From NCBI GenBank assembly GCA_902794895.1, contig CADBIY010000011.1:1-44769 (forward strand): a stretch of DNA of 44,769 nt, read 5' to 3'. The notes below the pieces were generated by a model, which saw only the letters and a program-made list of their open reading frames with translations, did not search any database and had not been told where the DNA came from. The stretch is from Candidatus Avelusimicrobium vaccinum (lineage in GTDB: Bacteria > Elusimicrobiota > Elusimicrobia > Elusimicrobiales > Elusimicrobiaceae). Shown here piece by piece: positions 8,030-15,636 of the stretch (position 1 is the stretch's first letter; the number at the start of each line of letters is the position of its first letter). The translations under genes were made by a program, and so were the position numbers.

Positions 8030-9913
8030 ATGATGAAAACCAAGCGCTTGCGTGGCTTATTTTTTAAGGCAGTTTTCGTTCTGACATTGATTTCATTGGT
8101 GCCGGTTGGTTTAATTGGTTTTCATGTACTTCGTGTAAATAGTCGTTTATTGCAGCGTGAAATTGTTCAAAGGCAACAAAATGTGGCGCGCCGGTTATCA
8201 TCTGTAGCGGAGTCGTATTTAACCCATCTTTCCCAATTCTTTATTGTTTTTACGGATTTACATACCGATTTTGGTGGCCATAATTTTTTGGATCTGGAAG
8301 ATTTAGATTATTTAAGGCAACGTGAACCGGTTATTACTTTTCTTACTGCGCTGGATTTAAAAGGGAAGCCGGTGGTTTCTTCGGGCAAACAGGAAGCAAA
8401 GGCCTTACAGGAAAGTGAATTGTCTGTAATTCTGCAAACTTGTGTGCGGGAACAACATCCGTATATAGGACCTGTTTTTAGACAACCGGACGGAAAGGCC
8501 GGCATGTTATTAGCCTTTCCCATACGGCATCAAGTGAACAGTACACAGATTTTAGGGGTGTTACTTGCCGAAATCGCACTGACGGATCTGGACCATATGT
8601 TAGCGCAAGCCTATCCGTTAGAGATGGAAGCCCTTTTAGTAGATGCTTCCGGTAAAATAATCTCTTATAACGGTTCCCCGGAAGGAAGTTTAGGCGAAAT
8701 TTCTGCGGAATTAACCAAACAGTTGCAGTATATCCGGCAGCAGTTAAATGGTAAGAATTGGGGGAAAGTGATCATTCCGCAAGAGCAAAATTTATTAGTG
8801 GCTTCGGCTAATTTGCTTTTGACAGATTGGACGGTTTATGTATTCCAACCTGCCAATATTGCTACCCAGTTGTTTAAAGAAAGCACCTTCCAATCCGGGT
8901 GGGATGTTTTGTTAATGGTTGGATGTGTGATTTTATTTTTAATTGGGGTTAGTTATATAGTTATTATCCCGATCACGCGCCCGATTGAACGTTTGCGGAC
9001 AGCCGCCTTAAAATTACGCGAAACCGAAGATTATGTGATTAAACAGGAGGAGGTAGAAACCCCTAATAATGAAATCGGTGATTTGAGTAAAACCATCGTG
9101 GAAATGTCTCAAGCCCTGCATGCACGTCGGGAAGCCTTGGCTTCTGCGAATCAGGATTTGGAAAAACGGGTCGAGGAACGGACACGGGAACTTAAAGAAA
9201 CCACGAATGAATTGGTGCGTGTAGAGCGCTTGGCCTCTATTGGTCAAATGGCTTCCATTATCAGCCATGAAATCCGTAACCCGCTGGCTGTTATTAGTAA
9301 TTCCACCCGTTTGATTAAATTACTGATTCCTGCCCAAGAACCGAAACTTACTAAACAAATCAATATTATTGAAGCGGAAATTAAACAAGCAAACAGTATT
9401 ATTAGCGAAGTGTTAGGCTATGCCCGTACCCGGGAACTGATGTTAAGTACCATTGATTTAAATAGTTATTTGCATGATTTAGTAACGGTCTATTCTTTTC
9501 CGGCTAATATTCAACTGGTGGAAGAATTGGAAGCCGAAAGCGTGCGTATTAAAGTAGATGCCGAAGAAATTAAACAGGCCTTGCGCAATGTGATTTCCAA
9601 TGCGGTAGATGCCATGCAGCCGCAGGGCGGAACATTGCGGATAGGAACCAAAATCGGCCGCCGTTTAGTTTGTATTTATATTGCGGATACAGGTCCCGGT
9701 ATCTCCCCGGAAGTGCGTAAAAAAATGTTTGCTCCGTTTTTTACAACCAAAGCACGCGGGACAGGGCTTGGCCTTGCGGTGGTAGGTAAAGCGGTTAGCC
9801 GCCATAAAGGAAAATTATTTATTTTCAGTGAACCGGGCAAGGGTTCCTGTTTTCAGATTTATTTAAAAATTTACAAAAAAACCGGAGATACAAATTATGG
9901 AGAAGCAAGTTAA
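8030..9913 (+). CDS. Membrane-bound sensor histidine kinase
   Basis: A 627-residue sensor kinase. The N-terminus has a membrane segment (about residues 11-32), then about 250 residues of periplasmic sensor domain (Cache-like by its layout), a second segment (about 286-312), a HAMP region (PITRPIERLRTAALKL), a coiled coil (LEKRVEERTRELKETTNELV), a HisKA domain with the phospho-acceptor His413 in ISHEIRNPLAVI, and a HATPase_c domain with the N box (VISNAVDAMQP), DTGPGIS and GTGLGLAVVGKA. ATG 8030 and ATG 8033 are both possible; AAGGA precedes them. The 3' end overlaps the next gene by 17 bases, which implies coupled translation. The natural partners are the two regulators that follow. Kinase call is certain; the stimulus is not visible. 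Confidence 0.92.
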   Translation: MMKTKRLRGLFFKAVFVLTLISLVPVGLIGFHVLRVNSRLLQREIVQRQQNVARRLSSVAESYLTHLSQFFIVFTDLHTDFGGHNFLDLEDLDYLRQREPVITFLTALDLKGKPVVSSGKQEAKALQESELSVILQTCVREQHPYIGPVFRQPDGKAGMLLAFPIRHQVNSTQILGVLLAEIALTDLDHMLAQAYPLEMEALLVDASGKIISYNGSPEGSLGEISAELTKQLQYIRQQLNGKNWGKVIIPQEQNLLVASANLLLTDWTVYVFQPANIATQLFKESTFQSGWDVLLMVGCVILFLIGVSYIVIIPITRPIERLRTAALKLRETEDYVIKQEEVETPNNEIGDLSKTIVEMSQALHARREALASANQDLEKRVEERTRELKETTNELVRVERLASIGQMASIISHEIRNPLAVISNSTRLIKLLIPAQEPKLTKQINIIEAEIKQANSIISEVLGYARTRELMLSTIDLNSYLHDLVTVYSFPANIQLVEELEAESVRIKVDAEEIKQALRNVISNAVDAMQPQGGTLRIGTKIGRRLVCIYIADTGPGISPEVRKKMFAPFFTTKARGTGLGLAVVGKAVSRHKGKLFIFSEPGKGSCFQIYLKIYKKTGDTNYGEAS

Positions 9914-11018
9914 GATTTTGGTGGTAGATGATGATAATAACCTGCGGGAAACGCTGGTGGATTTATTGGAAATTGAAGGATATAAGGTGTATCAAGCCGG
10001 TAATGCGGCGGAGTGTTTGGATATTTGCGCCAGTGAATTTTTTCAGATTATCCTGATGGATTATAACTTGCCCGATAAAAACGGGATGGATTTGATTCGT
10101 GAAATCCGGTCTTTTAACCAAGATTCGCAAATTATTATGATTACAGCGTACGCTTCTTTAGGTGCTATTATGGAAGCCATGCAGGAATCGGTATACGATT
10201 TTTTGATGAAACCGGTAGATTTTGATTATTTAAAACGGACGATTAACCGCGCCTTAGATAAATACTTTCTGGAAGAAAGCAACCGGGAGTTGGTGGCCGA
10301 GTTGAAAACCCGTAATGAAGATTTAGGCCGCTTGAATAATATGAAATCTAAGTTTTTCTCGATGGTGTCGCATGATTTGTCCAACTCGTTGATGACACTT
10401 AAAATGAGTTTTGATATGTTCAAAAAGAAATTTACTCCTACGGATGAACAACAACAAAAAATGATGTTCATGAGTGAATCAATTAACCAAATTGAACACT
10501 TGATTAAAGATTTAGTGGATTGGGCTGCCATTGAAAAAGGCAAGTTGCGCATTGATAAAACTTATTTTGAACTGACGGAGAGTTTAAAGAAAACGGCCGA
10601 AATTTTTAAAGTCAAGGCCCAAAAGCGTAATATTCAAATATCCTTTGAAAGTGCGGGAGCCATTTCGGTGCTGGCGGACGAAAAACGTATTCGGCAAGTC
10701 ATTTCTAACCTGTTGGAAAACGCGGTCCGGCATACGCCGGATAACGGCACCATTGAAATAGTAGTTAGCAAAACAGATGAAAAAAATGCTAAAGTGTCGG
10801 TAAAGGACTCTGGGGACGGTATTGATCCGGCCACTGCGCCCAGTTTGTTTACCAGTTTTATGCAAGTAGGTACGAAAGAAAAAGTCGGCCGTTTGGGGCT
10901 TGGCCTTTCTATTGCTAAAGAAATTATCGTCAATCACGGCGGGCGTATTTGGGCCCAAAGTGAGGGGCTTGGAAAAGGGGCCACCTTTAATTTCACATTG
11001 CCGGTGGCAGGAAACTAA
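9897..11018 (+). CDS. Receiver-histidine kinase hybrid (REC-HisKA-HATPase)
   Basis: A soluble 373-residue signalling protein. Residues 1-120 form a receiver domain with the acidic pocket VVDDDNN, phospho-acceptor Asp55 in LMDYNLPD and Lys105 in FLMKPVDF. After a coiled linker, residues 150-215 form a HisKA domain with His159 in MVSHDLSNSL, and residues 255-373 a HATPase_c domain (NLLENAVRHTPDNGT, DSGDGIDP, GRLGLGLSIAKEI). Putting the receiver before the kinase suggests a relay: the upstream membrane kinase may phosphorylate Asp55 and so switch this kinase, which in turn may act on the LuxR-type regulator. The order of events is inferred from gene order. It overlaps the upstream kinase gene by 17 bases. 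Confidence 0.92.
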   Translation: MEKQVKILVVDDDNNLRETLVDLLEIEGYKVYQAGNAAECLDICASEFFQIILMDYNLPDKNGMDLIREIRSFNQDSQIIMITAYASLGAIMEAMQESVYDFLMKPVDFDYLKRTINRALDKYFLEESNRELVAELKTRNEDLGRLNNMKSKFFSMVSHDLSNSLMTLKMSFDMFKKKFTPTDEQQQKMMFMSESINQIEHLIKDLVDWAAIEKGKLRIDKTYFELTESLKKTAEIFKVKAQKRNIQISFESAGAISVLADEKRIRQVISNLLENAVRHTPDNGTIEIVVSKTDEKNAKVSVKDSGDGIDPATAPSLFTSFMQVGTKEKVGRLGLGLSIAKEIIVNHGGRIWAQSEGLGKGATFNFTLPVAGN

Positions 11019-11039
11019 AGGAACACTTTACGGGAGTTT

Positions 11040-11735
11040 ATGATGAATAAGAAAAAAATAACGGTATTGATTGCAGACGATCAGACACTTTTCCGCGAAG
11101 GGATTAAGGATGTGCTGAGCGGTGAAAAGTGGATGCAGGTGGTAGGGGAAGCGGCCGACGGTGTAGAAGCCGTTGCAAAAGCCAAAAAACTGAAACCGGA
11201 TGTGGTGCTGATGGATATTAAACTGCCCAAATTAGACGGTATTAACGCAACCCGCCAAATTCGGGAATCTTGCCCGACGGTCAACGTGCTTATGTTATCC
11301 AGTTTTGAAGATGAAGCCCACGTATTAGATGCAATTCAAGCCGGTGCCAATGGTTATTTATCAAAAATGTTGCCCGCAGTGGAACTGGTTAATTCCATTA
11401 AAACTTTTACCAGCGAAGGGTTGATGATTCCCCAACAACTCATGGGTAAACTGTTACACGGGTTGCGCAAAATGGGGGATGGCGGTATGCCGTCGCAAGC
11501 CATGCTTACCAAGACGGAAATTAAAGTCATGGATTATTTAGGTAAAGGGCTTAGCAATAAAGAATTAGCGAAAGAACTGGGTTGCAGTGTAAAAACTATT
11601 AAAAACCATTTGAACAGTGCCTTTCATAAATTAGGGGTAAGCAGCCGGACCGAAGCCGTGGTAAAGGCTATCGAAAAAGGGCTGATTTCTTCCGAAGGAA
11701 CCACCATTCCGGACGAAGACGAATACGAGGGATAA
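11040..11735 (+). CDS. NarL/LuxR-family DNA-binding response regulator
   Basis: A 231-residue regulator. The receiver domain has the acidic pocket LIADDQ, phospho-acceptor Asp59 in VVLMDIKLP and the conserved Ser in VLMLSSFED. The C-terminal LuxR helix-turn-helix (about residues 153-215) shows LTKTEIKVMDYLGKGLSNKE, followed by ELGCSVKTIKNHLNSAFHKLG. It should bind DNA when phosphorylated. ATG 11040 and ATG 11043 are both possible behind GGGAG. It lies 21 bases after the hybrid kinase and 2 bases before the small pilin gene, so control of pilus genes is a reasonable inference. Its targets may include the promoter at 14000, but no binding site was recognised. Confidence 0.92.
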   Translation: MMNKKKITVLIADDQTLFREGIKDVLSGEKWMQVVGEAADGVEAVAKAKKLKPDVVLMDIKLPKLDGINATRQIRESCPTVNVLMLSSFEDEAHVLDAIQAGANGYLSKMLPAVELVNSIKTFTSEGLMIPQQLMGKLLHGLRKMGDGGMPSQAMLTKTEIKVMDYLGKGLSNKELAKELGCSVKTIKNHLNSAFHKLGVSSRTEAVVKAIEKGLISSEGTTIPDEDEYEG

Positions 11736-11737
11736 AA

Positions 11738-11917
11738 ATGTCCGTCCCAATGGGAAAAGTGCGGCAATTTGTTACGCGAAAAAAAGGCCAAGCCACAGTG
11801 GAATATATCTTGATGTTATCTTCCATCGTGGTGATACTTTCGGCTTTTTTAACGGCATTTCATACGCATATTGTTCGTTTCTTTTTTCAGTTTGTGGGCA
11901 GACTATTGGCCTCTTGA
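11738..11917 (+). CDS. Small Flp/TadE-like prepilin (59 aa)
   Basis: Starts with ATG 11738, 2 bases after the regulator's stop, and ends with TGA at 11917. The product begins with a short basic leader and has KKGQATVEYILMLSS, the class III / Flp prepilin signature (Gly followed by Gln-Ala-x-x-Glu-Tyr), then one hydrophobic helix (about residues 24-41) and a short basic/hydrophobic tail ending GRLLAS. Mature size, about 42 residues after cleavage at the Gly, matches Flp major pilins. It is too short for a 60-residue cut-off and would be missed by routine gene calling. Within a Tad locus it is the best candidate for the major pilin, although a minor pilin is possible. Confidence 0.8.
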   Translation: MSVPMGKVRQFVTRKKGQATVEYILMLSSIVVILSAFLTAFHTHIVRFFFQFVGRLLAS

Positions 11918-11926
11918 GTAAACACG

Positions 11927-13093
11927 ATGCGACGAAACTTTTGGATAGGAAAGTTAAAAGAACGGCGGGCGCAAATTTTGCTACCGTCGGTCCTTTTGGC
12001 GCCTATTTTTATTTTAGTGATCTATCTGTTGTTTGAAACGGCCAAAGTATCTATGACCAAAGTCCGCCACCAGTTCGCATTGGATAATGCCGCCTATTCG
12101 CAAGTATCTTCCGCCAGCACTTACTTAAACGCTGTAGCTATGGTAAACGGACCGTTGCCGTTTCGTGTCATGCGTTATTATGGAAGCACGGAAAAATTAC
12201 AATATAAAGCAAGTGCATCTGGGTTGCAAGATATTACTATTTTTGAATTATTTTATAAGAGCGGAGCCGTGCCTTCTTTGTTAGGGGATCAAGACGGGAC
12301 GAAGGCCAATTTGAGTCCGGCTCAGCAGTCCGTGGATTGGCAAGTCCATTATGTGTCTGCGCCCCCGAAAGGGGAACCGGCTAACGTAGTCCAGGGGCAA
12401 GAAAGCGGGGATCCCGCTATTATTTCCCGTAAAGACTGGGAAAAGGAATTGCCGACTCCTCCGGGGGATAACATCGTACGGTTACTCAGTTATCAATTAG
12501 TTCACAACTACCATTTCCCGGCGGGAAAACTGGGGATTCCGGTACTATCGCAATATTTAACTACCTATGTGTATGACGGTTCCATTTACAAATCGCAGGA
12601 TTATGTGTATAAAGAAGTTACAAAAAATGAAGTGATGTTCCGCGAAGGATATTGGCTAAACGTTAGCAATTGTAAAAAATCGGAGTGTGCCCGGGAGAGT
12701 GCGGCTAAACTCCGTCCGTTTTTAAACATAAGAACTAAACCGTTTGAAATTGAAAACATGGAAGTTTTCTTTTCGGACGGCGGCCCTAAACGGGGGGATA
12801 CGCACGGTGGAGCGATGGGCACCGTTTTGAAAGCGACGCAATTATTGAATGGTCAAAAGTTATTTCAATTTGCGTATTTGGATCCTTCCAGCCGTGGCCG
12901 TTTGCGGTCTTTACAACGGGGAGTTTTGCTGAAACAAAAATTCAACCTGCCCCGCAATCATTTTAATATTAATTTGGAACAAAAATATAAACCGTATGTG
13001 CGTACTAAAGTATCGTTGGCTTGCCCGCGCAACAGTAATAACTGCGTATGGCCGAACCCGTTACCTAAGTACAACGTAACATTAGATCCATGA
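11927..13093 (+). CDS. TadE/TadG-like pseudopilin with large exported domain
   Basis: A 388-residue protein with a basic N-terminus (MRRNFWIGKLKERRAQ) and one membrane helix (about residues 18-40, ILLPSVLLAPIFILVIYLL) followed by KVSMTKVRHQFALDNAAYSQ, the layout of TadG/TadE-type minor pilins. The rest is an extracytoplasmic domain with two cysteine pairs (NCKKSEC and CPRNSNNC). It starts 9 bases after the small pilin gene and overlaps the next gene by 4 bases (ATGA). RRAQILLP replaces the KGQAT motif of its two neighbours, so prepilin peptidase may not cut it. Family membership is judged by architecture and context. Confidence 0.65.
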   Translation: MRRNFWIGKLKERRAQILLPSVLLAPIFILVIYLLFETAKVSMTKVRHQFALDNAAYSQVSSASTYLNAVAMVNGPLPFRVMRYYGSTEKLQYKASASGLQDITIFELFYKSGAVPSLLGDQDGTKANLSPAQQSVDWQVHYVSAPPKGEPANVVQGQESGDPAIISRKDWEKELPTPPGDNIVRLLSYQLVHNYHFPAGKLGIPVLSQYLTTYVYDGSIYKSQDYVYKEVTKNEVMFREGYWLNVSNCKKSECARESAAKLRPFLNIRTKPFEIENMEVFFSDGGPKRGDTHGGAMGTVLKATQLLNGQKLFQFAYLDPSSRGRLRSLQRGVLLKQKFNLPRNHFNINLEQKYKPYVRTKVSLACPRNSNNCVWPNPLPKYNVTLDP

Positions 13094-13638
13094 GGCGATT
13101 AAACATTACTTTATTTCGTTCCCGTAAAGGGCAGGCTACCACGGAAGTAGTACTGTTGTTTCCGCTTTTTGTTATTTTTATTTTATTTATTATTAAAATT
13201 TTCGGGCTACTGGTATTAAGCCAAAAAATGGAAATTGCCGGATATTATGCGGCCCGGCGATATCAGTTGCAATCGCACGAAACGGATTATTATCACCGCA
13301 CCTGGGACCGCCGATTCCTCATGAAAGACATTCAAAAAAAAGTAGAAAATTATTTAGGTTTTGATAATCCGGGTATGAAGAAATTTCTCAGTTTGCGCCG
13401 GGTAAAGGTGGATATTAATCCCAGCGGTAGTTGGACGAAAGTGGTCATCACGGCTCAAACCAAACCGCCCATGATTCCCTTTTTGTGTAAATATAATAAA
13501 GACCAAGTCTGCGACCGGGACGATTACTGTTTAAAAGGCTATGCCTTTTTATGTGAAACAGGCGGGGAAGTGGTGGTCAATAAATATGTAGGTCACAACG
13601 AACGCCCGGCCCCGTATATGCGTCCGGAAGGGAAGTAG
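13090..13638 (+). CDS. TadE-like minor pilin
   Basis: A 182-residue protein with the prepilin motif RKGQATTEVVLLFPLFVIF, the same KGQAT-x-E signature as the 59-aa pilin encoded at 11738. One membrane helix covers about residues 20-42. The exported domain contains four cysteines in about 25 residues (CKYNKDQVCDRDDYCLKGYA and a later Cys), suggesting two disulfide bonds. TadE family proteins are pseudopilins processed by the Tad prepilin peptidase. The start overlaps the stop of the upstream gene (ATGA), so translation is coupled. It is the last gene before a terminator. Confidence 0.75.
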   Translation: MRRLNITLFRSRKGQATTEVVLLFPLFVIFILFIIKIFGLLVLSQKMEIAGYYAARRYQLQSHETDYYHRTWDRRFLMKDIQKKVENYLGFDNPGMKKFLSLRRVKVDINPSGSWTKVVITAQTKPPMIPFLCKYNKDQVCDRDDYCLKGYAFLCETGGEVVVNKYVGHNERPAPYMRPEGK

Positions 13639-13663
13639 TATAGTGTTCTTAAATTTTGGGGTC

Positions 13664-13694
13664 ATCCCGGCAGTTTTTTAGCCGGGATTTTTTG
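13664..13694 (+). terminator. Rho-independent terminator at the end of the Tad-like operon
   Basis: ATCCCGGC (13664-13671) pairs perfectly with GCCGGGAT (13681-13688), followed by a run of T. It separates the pilus locus from the unknown operon that starts at 14116. Confidence 0.85.
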
Positions 13695-13702
13695 TGTGAG
13701 AA

Positions 13703-13726
13703 AACCCCCTAGCCAGGCATGGGGTT
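13703..13726. repeat. Short hairpin AACCCC...GGGGTT
   Basis: AACCCC (13703-13708) and GGGGTT (13721-13726) are inverted, 12 bases apart, directly after the terminator. There is no T-run after it. It may be part of the same intergenic repeat element as 13767-13870; function unknown. Confidence 0.4.
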
Positions 13727-13766
13727 CCGTTAAGATTCTACCGATGAACCGGTTGTTAAGATAAAT

Positions 13767-13870
13767 CATCAAGTCATCCTGAACTTGATGCAGGATCTTC
13801 AACGAATGTTGTGGTAGTTACGAAACAGCAACGGCAAAAGCGGAAGATTCCAAATCAAGTTTGGAAGGAC
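13767..13870. repeat. Pair of inverted 28-bp palindromic units (MITE/REP-like)
   Basis: Unit A at 13773-13800 and unit B at 13843-13870 are homologous when B is read on the - strand: both begin GTC, share AACTTGAT in the middle and end ATCTTC. Each is itself a palindrome with different arm bases (ATCCTG/CAGGAT in A, TTCCAAA/TTTGGAA in B), so arm changes are compensated. An extra 8-bp pairing, CATCAAGT (13767-13774) with ACTTGATG (13783-13790), overlaps unit A and would make a pseudoknot in RNA. Similar AACTTGAT-centred palindromes are known as dispersed intergenic repeats in several bacteria (recalled, not searched). Confidence 0.7.
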
Positions 13871-13999
13871 GTTTTATTTATAAAAACAGCAAGAACAAAG
13901 CGTGGGGATGTTTATTATACCATAAGAGGCAGAGGCCGGATAGAGAAATTCCGGCATAACCTACTTTGTTTATTTTTCCTTTTTTTCTCAAAAAGGTCC

Positions 14000-14028
14000 T
14001 TGACAATCCGTTCATTTCTACTTATACT
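14000..14028 (+). promoter_or_regulatory. Sigma70-type promoter of the unknown operon
   Basis: TTGACA at 14000-14005 and TATACT at 14023-14028 with an ideal 17-base spacer. The 5' leader to ATG 14116 would be about 80 bases. The rest of 13639-14115 contains no convincing gene; it holds the terminator and repeats listed separately. Confidence 0.85.
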
Positions 14029-14115
14029 GTAAATAGAAGCAACAGGAACTCTGTGTTTGAGTGGTTGAAAAACCAGGTCAACAAGAGTAGTTTTTATTTA
14101 TGTAAAGGGGTTTGT

Positions 14116-15609
14116 ATGTTTAAATTAAAAACCGGGAATGTTATTCAAAAACTTAACAAAATGGATCGCAAACAGGCTTACACCTTGGCTGCGATAGTGG
14201 TGGTATGTTTTATTGCGCTGCTTTCACTTGCTTCCTTTTTAGGGGGTGCGGATGATACTTCTTTTGACGGAATGACCACCCGCGGGTATGATTTAGCCCA
14301 AATGCCGTTTGTGAATGACGAAGCCGAATCCTATCTGCTGGCCTCCAAGTATCCGGATATGCAAAACAACGGAAGTTCGCTGTTGTATTCGCCGGAAGAA
14401 AAAGAAGCCCGCCAGGAAGAAGATGCGGCAAAGGCCGAAGAGGATGAAGAAAGTACTTCCGGTTCTTCCGGCCGGGAAGATTCTTATTCCGGGAGAGGCT
14501 ATGGCGGCCGGGGGTATGGCTCGGGCCGCGTCGGATCCAGAGGATCCACCACCGTGGGGCAATTGGGCCAAGCCAGTGTCAAAGGCGCCGGCGGTAGCGG
14601 TATGACGGGCACTTTTGGGGCTCCGCGTGGGGACTTTTCGCCGTATAAAAGCCAGGATAAAGGAACGGAAATTGCGCCGCAGTTAAAAAATACAGATGCT
14701 AAAAAAGCGCTTTCCCAATTTGCGCAGACTAGCCGTGCCGCAGCCGGACTGAAAGACGGTAAAGGCGGCAACGCGAAAAAAGCGTTAATGGGGGGAAATA
14801 TTAAAGGGAGTGAAGCCTTTACCGATAAAGGGGTAGATTTAAGTAAATCGGGCGGACTCGCTCTGGATACCAACGCCCCGGTAACTTCGGCAGACCTTAG
14901 CAACTTGGAAGATAAATTAGATGATGCCGCCAAAGAAGCCAAAGAGGAAAACGACCAAATACAAGAAGATATGTGGGACCGCCTGCGGGAGCAATTATTT
15001 TCGGGGATGATCAATATGGTGCTTAATTTAGCAGGCCAGGCTGCTAGCAACTTATTAGATAAAGCCATGTACGGAAGTACAACCAAGGCTGCCAGTAAAG
15101 AAGTAATGCAACAGCAGTTAGGGGCAACTTATGATCCTAAGAATCCAGATGGAAATAAATTGGCCCAACTTCAACTGTGCGGTAGCACGAAAGGCTGTGA
15201 TGCTTACGACAAGTGGATGACAGGAGGAACCGTGGCGGATGCAGCTAAGAGTTATGGTGTAAGTAATAGAGATATGCGTCTTAATGTAAAACACAATGCC
15301 GGGCAATTTTCGTATGGTACAGGAACTTTGGCGGATGTGTATAGCGGAAAGAGCATGCAAGTGGGTTCCTCAAGTGGTAACGAAACTCCAGATTTAATGC
15401 GTGTTACGGAAGGAAAGAATTTTTCGCAGAACCCAGACCCAACTAATCAAAATTATTACCACTCACTAAGGAGAGATAACTCATCAAATGGGGGAGCATC
15501 CGCTTGGACACCGTGGGGAGGACAACAAAATAGTAACAATACAACCACGCAGACGGGAGAGTGCCCTCCGGGGACGACTTGGATGGCTCCTAGCGGAAGG
15601 TGTCAATAA
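14116..15609 (+). CDS. Membrane-anchored low-complexity protein, first gene of unknown operon
   Basis: A 497-residue protein I cannot assign to a family. A short basic N-terminus precedes one membrane helix (about residues 21-43). Outside it are an acidic stretch (EEKEARQEEDAAKAEEDEES, about 94-113), a Gly/Ser/Arg/Tyr-rich segment (118-170), an Ala/Lys/Gly-rich segment, a long charged helix (258-295) and an amphipathic/hydrophobic helix (296-312). The C-terminal part has two cysteine pairs: Cys355/Cys361, and Cys483/Cys496 in the last residues (ECPPGTTWMAPSGRC). ATG 14116 is chosen for the AAAGGGG ribosome site; an upstream in-frame ATG at 13966 lies before the promoter and is unlikely. Layout resembles the 1299-aa protein encoded at 20950. 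Base composition shifts from the low-complexity 5' part to a more AT-rich 3' part. Confidence 0.75.
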   Translation: MFKLKTGNVIQKLNKMDRKQAYTLAAIVVVCFIALLSLASFLGGADDTSFDGMTTRGYDLAQMPFVNDEAESYLLASKYPDMQNNGSSLLYSPEEKEARQEEDAAKAEEDEESTSGSSGREDSYSGRGYGGRGYGSGRVGSRGSTTVGQLGQASVKGAGGSGMTGTFGAPRGDFSPYKSQDKGTEIAPQLKNTDAKKALSQFAQTSRAAAGLKDGKGGNAKKALMGGNIKGSEAFTDKGVDLSKSGGLALDTNAPVTSADLSNLEDKLDDAAKEAKEENDQIQEDMWDRLREQLFSGMINMVLNLAGQAASNLLDKAMYGSTTKAASKEVMQQQLGATYDPKNPDGNKLAQLQLCGSTKGCDAYDKWMTGGTVADAAKSYGVSNRDMRLNVKHNAGQFSYGTGTLADVYSGKSMQVGSSSGNETPDLMRVTEGKNFSQNPDPTNQNYYHSLRRDNSSNGGASAWTPWGGQQNSNNTTTQTGECPPGTTWMAPSGRCQ

Positions 15610-15636
15610 TTTGTTAATTTTTACGGAGGTAAATTT

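Noticed and set aside
13767-13870. CRISPR array
   Set aside because: Only two units in opposite orientation with no regular direct repeats; better explained as an inverted palindromic element.
13811-14032. 73-aa frame with GTG start in the intergenic region
   Set aside because: It runs through the inverted repeat element and the sigma70 promoter, has no ribosome site and no recognisable protein features.
13966-14115. 50-residue N-terminal extension of the 497-aa protein
   Set aside because: The upstream ATG lies before the TTGACA/TATACT promoter; ATG 14116 has a good ribosome site and gives a normal membrane-anchor start.
14499-15086. 195-aa frame on the - strand opposite the 497-aa gene
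   Set aside because: Antisense shadow of a low-complexity gene; no ribosome site or motif. Same reasoning applies to the - strand frames at 16020-16673 and 17857-18306.
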